Positions 48,996-58,602 are shown, counted from the first letter of the stretch. The stretch is 64,000 nt of DNA from Glaciimonas immobilis (GCF_011947285.1 NZ_JAAOZT010000003.1:124001-188000); one strand, 5' to 3'. A program made the numbers and translations. Notes: generated by a model not told the origin, from the sequence alone.

Positions 48996-50525
48996 TTAAT
49001 CCTGCTCGTGTATCGATAGTCTTTGCATGCGATACCGCAATTGACGAAAACTGATTCCCAATAATTCAGCCGCCTTCGTCCGATTGAATTGCGTGCGGCC
49101 CAAGGCTTGCCGAATAATATTACGCTCTACATCATCAAGATGCGTCGGCAATGACGGCGGCAAAATGTCGGCACCCGGACCGGCATTAGCGCCGGTGCGA
49201 ACACCAGCCACCGCTGGCTCAAGTAACTTTTCACCCATCGCCATAATAGACGCCACCGCCGCCGCCGACTCCTCTGCACCAATTGGGTCCCGTAACTCAG
49301 CTGTGAACGCTTCCGCGTGACGCACGCCGGATAACTTCAGCGCCAGATCACATACTTCTATGATGCCATCGTTGGCAAATGCTAAGGCGCGCTCAAGAAT
49401 GTTCTCCAGTTCACGCACATTTCCAGGAAAAGTATAGCTCTGCAATGCCTGTAACGCTGCCGGGCTTAGTGTCATCGTGGTCTGGTGTAAATCCAGTATC
49501 GCCAGACGCATCAGAATGACTTCGGCCAGCAAACCGATATCATCCTTGCGTTCGCGCAGTGGGGGCAAATGCAGCTCTATGACATTTAGCCGGTAGTATA
49601 AATCTTGTCGAAACCGGCCTTTCTCAACGCATTCAGCCAAATTCTGGTGCGTTGCGCTGACTAGCCGCACATCCACGACTTCCTCCGTTGTGGCACCGAC
49701 TTTACGCACGCGCCGCTCCTGAATCGCACGTAATAATTTAACTTGCATTGCCAACGGTAGATCCGCGACCTCATCAAGCAACAAGGTACCACCATTTGCT
49801 GCCTGGAAAAACCCGTCGCGGTCCTCCACTGCACCGGTAAACGCACCTTTGCGATAGCCGAAAAATTCCGCTTCCATCAGGTTTTCGGGGATCGCGCCGC
49901 AATTGACGGCGACAAACGGTTTTTCTGCACGCGGACTAAGCGCATGCAAATCACGCGCGGCCAGTTCTTTGCCGCTGCCAGATTCTCCGCTGATGGCGAT
50001 CGGTGCCATGCTCCGCGCTAACCTTGCAATTTGGGAGCGCAAGTCCTGCATCGCTGCCGACCTGCCAACCAATCGCAACGTCGGCGGAGCCGATTTGTTA
50101 TTGCTCACGCCACTGCGAGGCAATGCGCCGATGGACGGCGAGAGATTGCGCTCAGAAGCGTGGACACGTAGCGCCGATCGCACCATTAAACGCAACTGAT
50201 CCAATGCCACCGGCTTTGATAAATAGTCAAAGGCACCGGCCTTCAGCGCCATGACGGCATTGTCCGCACTACCAAATGCGGTAATAACCGCAATCGGCAT
50301 CGTTTTTCCGCTGGCGACTACCTCGTGCACTAGTTCAATGCCAAGTCCGTCGAGTAGGCGCATGTCGGTCAGAACCAGCGCATAATCACGCTGTGACAGG
50401 AGTTGTCGCGCGGCCGCCAGAGAATCGGCACTATCGACGTCCAAACCCATTTTAACTAACGCAATTTCTAATAATTCACGCAGATGCGATTCGTCGTCGA
50501 CGACCAGAATACGGGGTGAAGTCAT
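48996..50525 (-). CDS. pilR: Sigma-54-dependent response regulator (PilR-type)
   Basis: A 509-residue NtrC-family regulator with a receiver domain (phospho-acceptor Asp in VLTDMRLLDGLG), an AAA+ domain with GESGSGKELAARDL and GAFTGA for sigma-54 contact, and a C-terminal Fis-type helix-turn-helix (NRTKAAELLGISFRQLRYRM). I chose the ATG at 50525 (MTSPRILVVDDE) over an upstream TTG. It is paired with the sensor kinase 26 nt upstream. PilR/PilS normally control pilA and type IV pili. No pilin gene is in the window. Confidence 0.88.
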   Translation of the reverse strand: MTSPRILVVDDESHLRELLEIALVKMGLDVDSADSLAAARQLLSQRDYALVLTDMRLLDGLGIELVHEVVASGKTMPIAVITAFGSADNAVMALKAGAFDYLSKPVALDQLRLMVRSALRVHASERNLSPSIGALPRSGVSNNKSAPPTLRLVGRSAAMQDLRSQIARLARSMAPIAISGESGSGKELAARDLHALSPRAEKPFVAVNCGAIPENLMEAEFFGYRKGAFTGAVEDRDGFFQAANGGTLLLDEVADLPLAMQVKLLRAIQERRVRKVGATTEEVVDVRLVSATHQNLAECVEKGRFRQDLYYRLNVIELHLPPLRERKDDIGLLAEVILMRLAILDLHQTTMTLSPAALQALQSYTFPGNVRELENILERALAFANDGIIEVCDLALKLSGVRHAEAFTAELRDPIGAEESAAAVASIMAMGEKLLEPAVAGVRTGANAGPGADILPPSLPTHLDDVERNIIRQALGRTQFNRTKAAELLGISFRQLRYRMQRLSIHEQD

Positions 50526-50551
50526 AACAACAATTTTCCCGGGCAAATAAA

Positions 50552-52324
50552 TTAAAGTGGCCTACGTACCGCAAACGCAATCACAAAACGCCCGCTCAGA
50601 TCTTCGTGCTCTTCATGCCGATATTCATAATCCAGCTTCGCACCGTTATTCAAACACAACTCGCGCGCCAAAAATAGCCCTAACCCGGTACCTTTATTAG
50701 AAGTCGTATAAAACGGCTCGAATAAATGCGATCGAACTGCGGGTATGATCGGGTTACCATCATCCTGAACATGCAGTTCCAGCCCCCCAGACGCGTTCGT
50801 CATTACATGCAAACGCATGCTGTTGGGACCGCCGCTGGCATAACGCAACGCGTTTGATAGCAAATTGACCACTACCTCGCGCAGATGTAACGGATCAAAC
50901 CATACGCTGGATTCCTCGGCGCTAGAAACTAGCAATTGCATTACGCCGGGTTTGATGACGTTCATCTGCTGAAATTCTTCCGTTATGTCCGTCATCAGCG
51001 GGCCAAGCAGAATAGGCGCGGTCTGGCGCTGGACTTTACGCGATATCGATAGGATATCTTCGATCATCCGATTCAAACGCGCTACATTATCTTCAATAAT
51101 ATTAAGCAAGCGCACCTGCGATGGACTCACCGCGTCTTCGACCAGTAGCGTCGCGGCGTACGCTATCGACGATAACGGATTCCGTACCTCATGGGCAATA
51201 CTGGCGGTCAAGCGCCCCATCGCCGCCAATTTAAGTTGTTGCGCCTGATTTTCGATTTCACTGACATCTTGCAAAAAAATAACTGTAAGGTATTCGCGCA
51301 GGTCATCGGTTTGGACTGCGGCGAAACGTAACTTGAAATGGGCAGCTAGTTCGTTGCCGGTTGAACCCATCGCAACGCCATTAAGTCGGCGGTCATCACT
51401 GTGTTTGATTGTCACCACAAAAGGTGGATCACCGGCAGAGGCGCCACCTATAAACTGACTGGCATCAGCGGCACCTCCCGGATGTAAATTAAACGTCGAC
51501 GCCCAAGAAAAAAAAGCCTCGGCAATCGGTGTCAATGCGGGAAAATCCCCCAGTTTACCCCCTGGAGCGCCCCGCACCACCGATAACGCCAGCATGCGGT
51601 CCGCCATGGGATTTGCACTTAAAATCGTACCGTCCGGACCGACAACCAGCAGGCCGTCACCCATATCTGCAACCGCGATATGGTTAATCGCAAGTTGCAC
51701 CCGCAAATCCTTGCCACGTTGCTCGGCCAGTTCCTCCTGACGAATCAATCGGCTAGCCAAGCGATTGATCACAAACACTGCAAAAAAATATGCAGCGCCC
51801 GATAACCCAGCTTTCAGAGTGGGCGCGTCGGACGCTGATTGCAGCACCTGATAACCGCTCTCGCCCAATAACACGACCGTGACTACTGATACAAAAAGCA
51901 TCGCTAGCGTGAGCGACGCCAGAATTGCGCCTCCAGCCAGTGGAAACAAATAAAGTACGCCAAGTCCACTTTTGGCGCCGCCCGCACCGAGGTACAAAAT
52001 CGAGATGGCCGCAATATCCACCAAAATCTGCACCACAATTTGCAACCGGTAGTGGCGCCGGCAATAGGCCGCGAACAAGGCAAAGACAATCGCACAAAGC
52101 AAGTAGATCGAACAGGTTTCCGGATAGTCAAAAAATTCGGAAAGCCCGCGGGCATTTTGGCCGTTCGCACTGAGGTAAACCAGCAATACCAGCGCGACCA
52201 CGATACGCGTGATGTTAAACGTTTGCAGCGTGCGCCAAAACGTTGTCGGCTTCTGGCCCTCTATAAAAAATGCGGCCATCGACTTGGGAAGCTGGAAGGA
52301 CAGCGCGGATTTGATCATGCGCAA
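50552..52324 (-). CDS. pilS: Sensor histidine kinase (PilS-type)
   Basis: A 590-residue kinase with six predicted membrane helices (about residues 35-200), a PAS-like middle, the HisKA motif ASIAHEVRNPLSSIAYAATLL and HATPase motifs VVNLLSNALRYA, DDGNPI and GTGLGLFLARELC. Architecture and pairing with the following NtrC-type regulator match PilS. The Ala/Gly-rich middle region is longer than usual. Confidence 0.88.
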   Translation of the reverse strand: MRMIKSALSFQLPKSMAAFFIEGQKPTTFWRTLQTFNITRIVVALVLLVYLSANGQNARGLSEFFDYPETCSIYLLCAIVFALFAAYCRRHYRLQIVVQILVDIAAISILYLGAGGAKSGLGVLYLFPLAGGAILASLTLAMLFVSVVTVVLLGESGYQVLQSASDAPTLKAGLSGAAYFFAVFVINRLASRLIRQEELAEQRGKDLRVQLAINHIAVADMGDGLLVVGPDGTILSANPMADRMLALSVVRGAPGGKLGDFPALTPIAEAFFSWASTFNLHPGGAADASQFIGGASAGDPPFVVTIKHSDDRRLNGVAMGSTGNELAAHFKLRFAAVQTDDLREYLTVIFLQDVSEIENQAQQLKLAAMGRLTASIAHEVRNPLSSIAYAATLLVEDAVSPSQVRLLNIIEDNVARLNRMIEDILSISRKVQRQTAPILLGPLMTDITEEFQQMNVIKPGVMQLLVSSAEESSVWFDPLHLREVVVNLLSNALRYASGGPNSMRLHVMTNASGGLELHVQDDGNPIIPAVRSHLFEPFYTTSNKGTGLGLFLARELCLNNGAKLDYEYRHEEHEDLSGRFVIAFAVRRPL

Positions 52325-52424
52325 GATTTCAAAACAACGATTGGAGCACTAAACAAGGCGCGGCTTAAAGAAACGGTCAAAGTATCAGCACAGGTATCCC
52401 TACGGACTTTGGTCGAAAGCCAAC

Positions 52425-52724
52425 TCACTGGACGTGCAAACGCCGATGTTCTTCACCGCAAAACACCGTGCCAACGTAATCTGTTACCGCTTCGGAGGCA
52501 GGAAAATGCAATCCGCAATGCGCGCATGCCACCATTTCTTCCACCGGTGACGAAGCCCCAGATAAGGACGATGGACGCGCATTTCTGGCACCCGCGGCAC
52601 CAGCAGCATTGTCACGGCCGGCATCATTTGGCCCCGTACCGCCTTTATGGACGATGTTCTTTTTCACGCGCTGAAACCAGACAACAACCGCCAGCGCGAT
52701 GACTAACCATATGACATATTTCAT
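52425..52724 (-). CDS. PP0621 family protein
   Basis: A 99-residue protein with one N-terminal membrane helix (MKYVIWLVIALAVVVWF), a Gly/Ala/Asn-rich linker and a C-terminal zinc-ribbon-like motif ACAHCGLHFP...FCGEEHRRLH. This matches the PP0621 family found beside pilS in pseudomonads and betaproteobacteria. The function is unknown. Its start overlaps the stop of the CcsA-like gene by 4 nt (ATGA). Confidence 0.85.
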   Translation of the reverse strand: MKYVIWLVIALAVVVWFQRVKKNIVHKGGTGPNDAGRDNAAGAAGARNARPSSLSGASSPVEEMVACAHCGLHFPASEAVTDYVGTVFCGEEHRRLHVQ

Positions 52725-53533
52725 ACCAGGACCCGATGTAACACAACTTCAAGTACAAAACGACTACCCACATAGGCGAGTAGCAAAATAGCAAACCCAG
52801 TCAATGTAAAACTAAGCGCAGTACGACCCCGCCAGCCCTGCCACTTCCGGCCAATCAATAACAAGCCAAATAGCGCCCATGACAACATCGTAAATATGGT
52901 CTTGTGATCCCACTTAAAAGCTGTTCCGAATAACTCTTCCGAAAAAACCACACCCGATGCCACGGTCAAGGTCAGTAAAAGAAATCCAAAGGCAATTAAG
53001 CGAAATAATATTTTTTCCATTGTTAACAACGCTGGCAAACGGTCCAGCGCGGCACCAAACCAGGTGGTATGCGCGCTGCCCGGGCGCGTGTGCAGACGGC
53101 TTTCTTGCAAAACCATCAGCACCGCATGAAACGCCGCGATGGTTAACGTACTATAGGCCAGGATTGAAATAACAATATGCCATAAAAACACAGGTGACTT
53201 ACCAACCAAAGACACCATATTTCCAGGAAACAGACCCGGCAAAAGGACAGTAAGCGCCGCAGTCGGCAATACCAGAACACGCAAACCATCGAGGGTATAG
53301 TTACGATTTTCGAGCCAGTAAGCGGCGACCGATACCCACAGCGTCGCCGATAACATCATCGAAAACCCCACTCGCACCTCGTCCGGCCCAACAACGTCAG
53401 CCCACAAAGCGGCACCGTGCAGCAGCCAGGCGAGGGCAACGACGGTCGAAATTGTCTTCCGCTGCCTGGACGGCAATAGCGCGCAGCCGAGATATAGAAT
53501 GGCTGTAAGAATAAAAAAATAAGTATGCATCAT
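52721..53533 (-). CDS. CcsA/YpjD-like inner-membrane protein
   Basis: A 270-residue protein with eight hydrophobic helices. It carries the cytochrome c assembly family signature around FGTAFKWDHKTIFTMLSWALFG and conserved histidines in HIVISILAYSTLTIAAFHAV. Homologues next to ffh (YpjD in E. coli) have no settled role. True CcsA brings haem to system II cytochrome c maturation. It precedes the PP0621 gene with a 4-nt overlap. Confidence 0.85.
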   Translation of the reverse strand: MMHTYFFILTAILYLGCALLPSRQRKTISTVVALAWLLHGAALWADVVGPDEVRVGFSMMLSATLWVSVAAYWLENRNYTLDGLRVLVLPTAALTVLLPGLFPGNMVSLVGKSPVFLWHIVISILAYSTLTIAAFHAVLMVLQESRLHTRPGSAHTTWFGAALDRLPALLTMEKILFRLIAFGFLLLTLTVASGVVFSEELFGTAFKWDHKTIFTMLSWALFGLLLIGRKWQGWRGRTALSFTLTGFAILLLAYVGSRFVLEVVLHRVLV

Positions 53534-53821
53534 CTAAGTTTACAGTATGTGACCCAATTGTGGCATTTGTCGTGGCAGTAGCAATAGTGCCGCAGCCCAA
53601 AACAATGCCGCCCTTCATGGGTCGATTAGGGTTCGATAAACGACCGATCATGCCCCTCAGAAACAATTTGCTCGAATCACGCAAACTGATCCCGGCCACA
53701 TTGTACTGTGCTGCAACCTATACGGCCCGCTACTAACCCCCGGCATTAGAGGGCGGTTTTAAAAATCACCTCGCCCACTCAGCAGCATCTGCTTAGCGTT
53801 CTCGCACGCGATTCAAACGCC

Positions 53822-54601
53822 CTATTTATTCCTGCGCTTATCCCGTATGTATGTTGCCGATTTGTTATTCGATAGCGTACGTTGCGTGACATCGAATAAT
53901 TCCGTCGCACTCACTAGCCCACTTAGTTTGGTATAGCCATATTCGCGGGCATCAAAATCTGGCGCCTGCTTGGCGATGTGACTTCCCACCGAACCCAGCT
54001 GCGCCCACCCGTCCTCGTCCGAGACTGCCTCAATACCGCTGCGCAATAATCGTAGCAAACGCGTATCTTGCCTCAGTTCGTTAGCCGCCCGATGTAATTT
54101 ACCGGGCGCCTGGCTGACGCCATCCTGATCCACCGCATCCGCCACATCCAGATCAATCAACAATTCCGTGTAGATAAACTTATCGCAAGCGGTAACAAAT
54201 GGTTGCGGCGTCTTGCGCTCACCAAAACCGTATACCGTCAGCCCCTCTTCTCTGACCCGCGAGGCCAGACGCGTAAAATCACTGTCACTTGATACGATGC
54301 AAAAGCCATCGAAACGACGGGTATAAAGCAAATCCATCGCATCGATAATCATCGCGCTGTCCGTCGCGTTTTTACCTTTGGTATATCCAAACTGCTGGAT
54401 CGGCTGGATCGAGTTCCGAAGCAGACACTCTTTCCAGCTGCCAAGCCGGTTATCGGTCCAGTCGCCATATATGCGCTTGACGCTGGCAACGCCATACTTG
54501 GCAACCTCGGCCAGCAATCCGTCAATAATGGCGGCACTAGCATTGTCAGCGTCGATTAAGACCGCCAGACGCGGCGCTTCAGAGGTGGAGTTTCCTGACA
54601 T
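53822..54601 (-). CDS. NYN-domain protein with C-terminal OST-HTH/LOTUS domain
   Basis: A 259-residue protein with an N-terminal PIN-like NYN nuclease domain. Acidic residues sit in LAVLIDADNAS, KNATDSAMIIDAMDLLY and CIVSSDSDFTRLA. A LOTUS-type winged helix (about residues 165-245, DEDGWAQLGSVGSHI...FDAREYGYTKLSGLV) follows. The pairing suggests an RNA-binding ribonuclease. I chose the ATG at 54601 with AGGGAT upstream, over an in-frame codon at 54652. The gap to the CcsA-like gene (288 bp) has no gene. Confidence 0.88.
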   Translation of the reverse strand: MSGNSTSEAPRLAVLIDADNASAAIIDGLLAEVAKYGVASVKRIYGDWTDNRLGSWKECLLRNSIQPIQQFGYTKGKNATDSAMIIDAMDLLYTRRFDGFCIVSSDSDFTRLASRVREEGLTVYGFGERKTPQPFVTACDKFIYTELLIDLDVADAVDQDGVSQAPGKLHRAANELRQDTRLLRLLRSGIEAVSDEDGWAQLGSVGSHIAKQAPDFDAREYGYTKLSGLVSATELFDVTQRTLSNNKSATYIRDKRRNK

Positions 54602-54971
54602 AATAATCCCTGAAATCTGTATTGAAGAATAATACCTCAAGCTAGAGCGCACCTACACGACGATCCTGTTCAGCGATCGCAATCAAGGCGACCTATTAAA
54701 CATCCTTCTTAACATCCATCTTATATCGCGCATATATGGTGACGGCATCAGCCATTGCCATGCCCAGGAGAAATTTTTTTAAAATAATAGCTGATTCCGC
54801 GCATCTCGCCTGTCTTCAAGGCAGTTCATTACAGGTATCGGGTAAAATAGTCGATTATTTTCAGTGCGCCGCGTCGGTCATCCCCGTGGTGAAATTGTCC
54901 CATGACCACAGCGGTCATACGGTAACAATCGCGCATTGCCCTCTTGTCCTCTTCTGAAAACTCGGTCACCT
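54602..54971. other. Divergent intergenic region before ffh
   Basis: No gene is visible. TAAAAT at 54843-54848 is a likely -10 box for ffh, but no good -35 stands at the right distance. 4.5S RNA was looked for and not recognised. Confidence 0.35.
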
Positions 54972-56339
54972 ATGTTAGACAACCTTACCCAGCGCCTCGC
55001 CAAAGTCGTCAAAACCATGCGCGGCGAAGCACGGCTGACGGAAACCAATACCGCTGAAATGTTGCGCGAAGTACGTTTGGCATTGCTGGAGGCTGACGTT
55101 GCGCTGCCCGCTGTGCGTGAATTTATTGCCAACGTCAAGCAAAAAGCATTGGGCGAAGAAGTCATTGCCTCGCTCACACCCGGTCAGGCGCTGGTCGGCG
55201 TCGTACAACGCGAGCTAGCCTCATTAATGGGTGCCGATCTCGGCCCTGAAGCATCGCAACTCAACTTTGCCACGCAACCGCCTGCGATCATTTTGATGGC
55301 GGGTCTGCAAGGTGCGGGTAAAACCACCACCGTCGGTAAGCTTGCTAAATATCTGCGCGAACAAAAAAAGAAAAAAGTACTTACTGTATCCACCGACGTT
55401 TATCGCCCGGCAGCGATAGGTCAACTGCAGACCGTCACCGAGCAAGTCGGTGCCGATTTTTTCCCCAGTCTGACCACTGATAAGCCAGTCGATATTGCAC
55501 TGGCCGCACTTGATTTTGCCAAACGCCATTATCACGATGTACTGATTATCGATACCGCCGGTCGTCTGGGTATAGACGAGGCGATGATGCACGAAATCAC
55601 CGCCGTCCACGCCGCAGTCAAACCAATCGAAACCCTGTTTGTCGTTGATGCCATGCTTGGGCAAGATGCGATCAACACCGCCAAGGCGTTTAACGACGCG
55701 CTGCCACTCACCGGTATCGTGCTGACCAAACTGGATGGCGACGCGCGTGGCGGTGCTGCCCTGTCAGTGCGTCATATCACCGGGAAACCAATCAAATTTG
55801 CCGGTGTCGGCGAGAAGCTCGACGGCCTCGAAGCGTTTGATCCGTCCCGCATGGCCAACCGTATTCTCGGCATGGGCGATATTCTGGCGCTAGTCGAAGA
55901 AGCGCAAAAAGGGGTTGACGTCGCGGCCGCGCAGGATCTCGCGCAAAAAATCAAAAGCGGTGGCAAGTTCGACCTGAACGACTTTAAGTCGCAACTCGGT
56001 CAAATGAAAAAAATGGGCGGCATGTCCAGTCTCATGGATAAATTGCCAGCCCAATTTCAACAAGCTGCCAGTGCCGCCAATATGGGCCAGGCCGAAAAAT
56101 CGGTGCGCCGCATGGAGGGCATGATCAACGCCATGACCGCACAGGAACGGGCCAAGCCGGAGCTGATTAAAGCATCGCGCAAGCGCCGTATTGCTATCGG
56201 TGCAGGTGTGCAAGTCCAGGAAGTCAACCGCATGCTGTCGCAATTTGATCAAATGCAGTCAATGATGAAAAAACTCAAAAGCGGCGGCATGATGAAGATG
56301 ATGCGTAGTATGAAAGGCATGATGCCGGGCCTGAAATAA
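54972..56339 (+). CDS. ffh: Signal recognition particle protein Ffh
   Basis: Ffh with 4.5S RNA targets nascent membrane proteins to FtsY. The 455-residue product has the N domain, the GTPase domain with GLQGAGKTTTVGKLAKYL, DTAGRLGIDEAMM and LTKLDGDARGGAALSV, and the Met-rich M domain ending MMKMMRSMKGMMPGLK. I chose the ATG at 54972 (MLDNLTQRLAKV). An upstream frame start at 54936 adds residues outside the family. Confidence 0.97.
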   Translation: MLDNLTQRLAKVVKTMRGEARLTETNTAEMLREVRLALLEADVALPAVREFIANVKQKALGEEVIASLTPGQALVGVVQRELASLMGADLGPEASQLNFATQPPAIILMAGLQGAGKTTTVGKLAKYLREQKKKKVLTVSTDVYRPAAIGQLQTVTEQVGADFFPSLTTDKPVDIALAALDFAKRHYHDVLIIDTAGRLGIDEAMMHEITAVHAAVKPIETLFVVDAMLGQDAINTAKAFNDALPLTGIVLTKLDGDARGGAALSVRHITGKPIKFAGVGEKLDGLEAFDPSRMANRILGMGDILALVEEAQKGVDVAAAQDLAQKIKSGGKFDLNDFKSQLGQMKKMGGMSSLMDKLPAQFQQAASAANMGQAEKSVRRMEGMINAMTAQERAKPELIKASRKRRIAIGAGVQVQEVNRMLSQFDQMQSMMKKLKSGGMMKMMRSMKGMMPGLK

Positions 56340-56705
56340 GCGTTGATCGGTGCGGTTTTGCGGGACCCGGTATCAACCCCGTTGTCTCGCAAAACCGATA
56401 AATCATTGATTGCTAAGGCTTTCATGCTTTGATTTGGTGCAAACCGAGTTCCCTCGCGCCCCTCTATTATTCGCATAAAAGTCTCAGTATTGCGGCAGGC
56501 CATTATCATAAAAACCATAAAAATGGCGTCCAGATAGTTCCCCAAAGCGCTATGAAAATATGATGTTTTTGAGCGCCTCTGACCGGTGGCCATAAAATCC
56601 TGAAAAACCCATAAAAAACACTTGCGTCACTGGGAAAACCGCACCACTATGAGCGTTGCGTGATTGACGCATGTTTCACACTTTCTTCGTCAAGGAGGCT
56701 CAAAG
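56340..56705 (+). other. ffh to SWIB gap with a long hairpin
   Basis: CGGTTTTGCG (56354-56363) pairs with CGCAAAACCG (56389-56398) with a central partly paired loop, 14 nt after ffh. No T-run follows, so termination there is uncertain. The remainder shows no gene. Confidence 0.45.
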
Positions 56706-57068
56706 ATGGCCACAGCAAAAAAACCAGCAGTTGCGGAAAAAAAACCCGCAGCTAAACCAGCAGTAAAAAAAGCAGCACCAGCAAAAGTTGAAGCGGCCGA
56801 AAAACCCGCGCGCAAGCCTAACGCCGCATTCATGAAGCCAATGAAACCATCGGCTGTTCTGGCTGCCGTAGTTGGCGCTGACCCGTTGCCACGTACTGAA
56901 GTTACCAAGAAGGTTTGGGAATACATCAAGAAACACAATCTGCAAAATCCAGAAAACAAGCGCAACATCGATGCTGATGAAAAGCTTACAGCTGTCTTTG
57001 GCGGCAAAAAACAAGTGTCTATGTTTGAAATGACTAAACTCATTTCCGCCCACTTGAGCAATGCTTAA
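56706..57068 (+). CDS. SWIB/MDM2-domain protein with Lys/Ala/Pro N-terminal tail
   Basis: A 120-residue basic protein. The first 40 residues are a histone-H1-like tail (KKPAAKPAVKKAAPAK). The rest is a SWIB domain with PLPRTEVTKKVWEYIKKHNL and NIDADEKLTAVFGGKKQVSM. SWIB domains are known from eukaryotic chromatin remodelling and also occur in chlamydiae and some betaproteobacteria. A DNA-binding or nucleoid role is likely. A very strong AAGGAGG lies before the ATG at 56706, which argues for high expression. A terminator follows. Confidence 0.92.
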   Translation: MATAKKPAVAEKKPAAKPAVKKAAPAKVEAAEKPARKPNAAFMKPMKPSAVLAAVVGADPLPRTEVTKKVWEYIKKHNLQNPENKRNIDADEKLTAVFGGKKQVSMFEMTKLISAHLSNA

Positions 57069-57104
57069 GGTCTAGCCAACGCGCTATTGCCCTGAGTGCC
57101 AAAC

Positions 57105-57133
57105 AAAAACGCCCGCATTGCGCGGGTTTTTTT
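57105..57133 (+). terminator. Rho-independent terminator after the SWIB gene
   Basis: CCCGC and GCGGG form a compact stem, extended by flanking A and T runs, and end in seven T. Confidence 0.88.
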
Positions 57134-57277
57134 GTTTTTTTCGTCTGATGGTAAGCACCATGCGGTACGCGCTCAGCGCCGACATCCTCTCCGCTTTTTT
57201 TTCACGTCCGTCATTGGTCGGTTATTTGTACCGACGCAGACCAGACACGACAGCCAACTACGAGGCCGATGCCTAGG

Positions 57278-57946
57278 TTATTGCGCAGCCACCGTAGTTT
57301 TGAGCGGCACTTCACTAAACTGCCAGCGCTTCCAGGCGGCCTGTACCAGGTTCGGATACTCAGGGCGACCGCGGCTGCCGTTATAACGGCCCAGCGCCAG
57401 ATAGAGATTACCCTTTTCCATATCTAAGTACATCCGCAGAATCGCGCAACCATAACGCAGGTTAGTCTGCATATTGAATAATTTACTGCGGTCGGCATCG
57501 CCAATCACGCCGGTCCAGAACGGCATCACTTGCATATAGCCGTGCGCATTGACGCTGGACAAAGCGTATTTGCGAAATGCCGATTCAACCTGAATCAAAC
57601 CCAATACCATCGCCGGGTCCAAGCCCGCTCGCTTCGATTCGTACCAGGTGGTTTCCAGAAATTCGGTGCGCGTCTGTTCATCCGGAAATTTCTTTTTGAG
57701 GCGTCCCGACATTTCTACGAACCAGTATAGATACTGAATACGCTGGTTGATATCGGCGAACTGCACTTTAGGAGGCGCCGCATCGTTGATCGAGCGCGAT
57801 AAAGCCAGCCGCACCGAATCCGCCAATGCTTCTTCTTTTTGATTACCGGCATACGCCGCGCCGCTCGCCAGAAGCAGCGTCGCCGTGCACCAAAGAAAAA
57901 TCCGACCGATCAAACGCAAATCCAGCTCCCGGGAAAAAACCTGCAT
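57278..57946 (-). CDS. Lytic transglycosylase (SLT domain), periplasmic
   Basis: A 222-residue precursor with a signal peptide ending at about ASGAAYA (residue 33) and an SLT-type muramidase domain with catalytic Glu in LIQVESAFRKYALS, then VNAHGYMQVMPFW and YNGSRGRPEYP. It cleaves peptidoglycan glycan strands. I chose the ATG at 57946 since it gives a clean signal peptide. An ATG 16 codons upstream (57994) is possible. A 16-bp palindrome lies just before the chosen start. Confidence 0.88.
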   Translation of the reverse strand: MQVFSRELDLRLIGRIFLWCTATLLLASGAAYAGNQKEEALADSVRLALSRSINDAAPPKVQFADINQRIQYLYWFVEMSGRLKKKFPDEQTRTEFLETTWYESKRAGLDPAMVLGLIQVESAFRKYALSSVNAHGYMQVMPFWTGVIGDADRSKLFNMQTNLRYGCAILRMYLDMEKGNLYLALGRYNGSRGRPEYPNLVQAAWKRWQFSEVPLKTTVAAQ

Positions 57947-57951
57947 TGTTT

Positions 57952-57967
57952 GGTTTCCGCGGAAACC
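57952..57967. promoter_or_regulatory. Perfect 16-bp palindrome before the transglycosylase start
   Basis: GGTTTCCGCGGAAACC is fully self-complementary and ends 5 nt before the ATG at 57946, where a ribosome-binding site would be expected. It could be an operator or could mask translation. If the upstream ATG is used, it is simply coding. Confidence 0.4.
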
Positions 57968-58182
57968 CACTATAAACAAAGGCGGTGTTGCCATGCTAAG
58001 CGCTTAAAGCGATTTTTGCGTCTGAAATCGGCGTAAATACCGCAGAAAGTCGATTTTTCGCACATAAATTTGCGGGTTTTGTGGAATGCATGAAATATAA
58101 ACAATACATTGGGAGGTTAAAGCTAACTATGAATATCAACTGAAGCGTGTTGATATTTGAAGTTTTAGCGGTATTGTTTGGG

Positions 58183-58492
58183 TGATCGGTAACTCACATT
58201 GTTACTACTCCGTGGACGCTAGTCGGGGGTAGCCCGACAGCTAGTCACTTTTTCTTGCTTCGGCTAGGCGCCCCCGCAGAAAAGAGTAACCAAAAAGAAG
58301 GCGACCGCAGAGACGTCGCCCGCGGTTGGCGGGTCCCCGATTATTTCGACTATCAGTCGGGTCGAAATATCAACTCGCTTCGCTCAAACATGGTTTCCGA
58401 CAATTCCCGACTGACAGCCGAAATAACCGGCAACGTCTATGACGGGGTAGCTCAAGCTCAAGTTCAACTTCAACGTCAAGTTCAACAGCAAC
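58183..58492. repeat. Dispersed structured repeat, copy 2
   Basis: Aligns with 23346-23674 over its length. Both inverted-repeat stems are kept while the loop of the first differs (GGTAG here, GGCGG there), so the pairing seems to be under constraint. The tail is a run of CAAGTT/CAACTT-like units that differs in length and order from copy 1. It sits in the 650-bp gap between the transglycosylase and proS, which has no believable gene. Confidence 0.8.
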
Positions 58493-58602
58493 GACCTTTA
58501 ACGTTCAGGTGATTTAGTTTCGGGATATCTCGTCTGCAAATCTGTATGTCAACACGCCCTACTGGCCCTCCCCCCGAGGGAAATACCACTTAAGATAAAT
58601 CC

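Noticed and set aside
54602-54971. 4.5S RNA or another RNA gene next to ffh
   Set aside because: No GGAA-tetraloop hairpin of the SRP type or other known RNA was found.
58255-58512. An 85-codon frame inside the dispersed repeat (and a similar one at 23328-23585 on the other strand)
   Set aside because: The two copies use different strands and frames, so the repeat is not conserved as protein.
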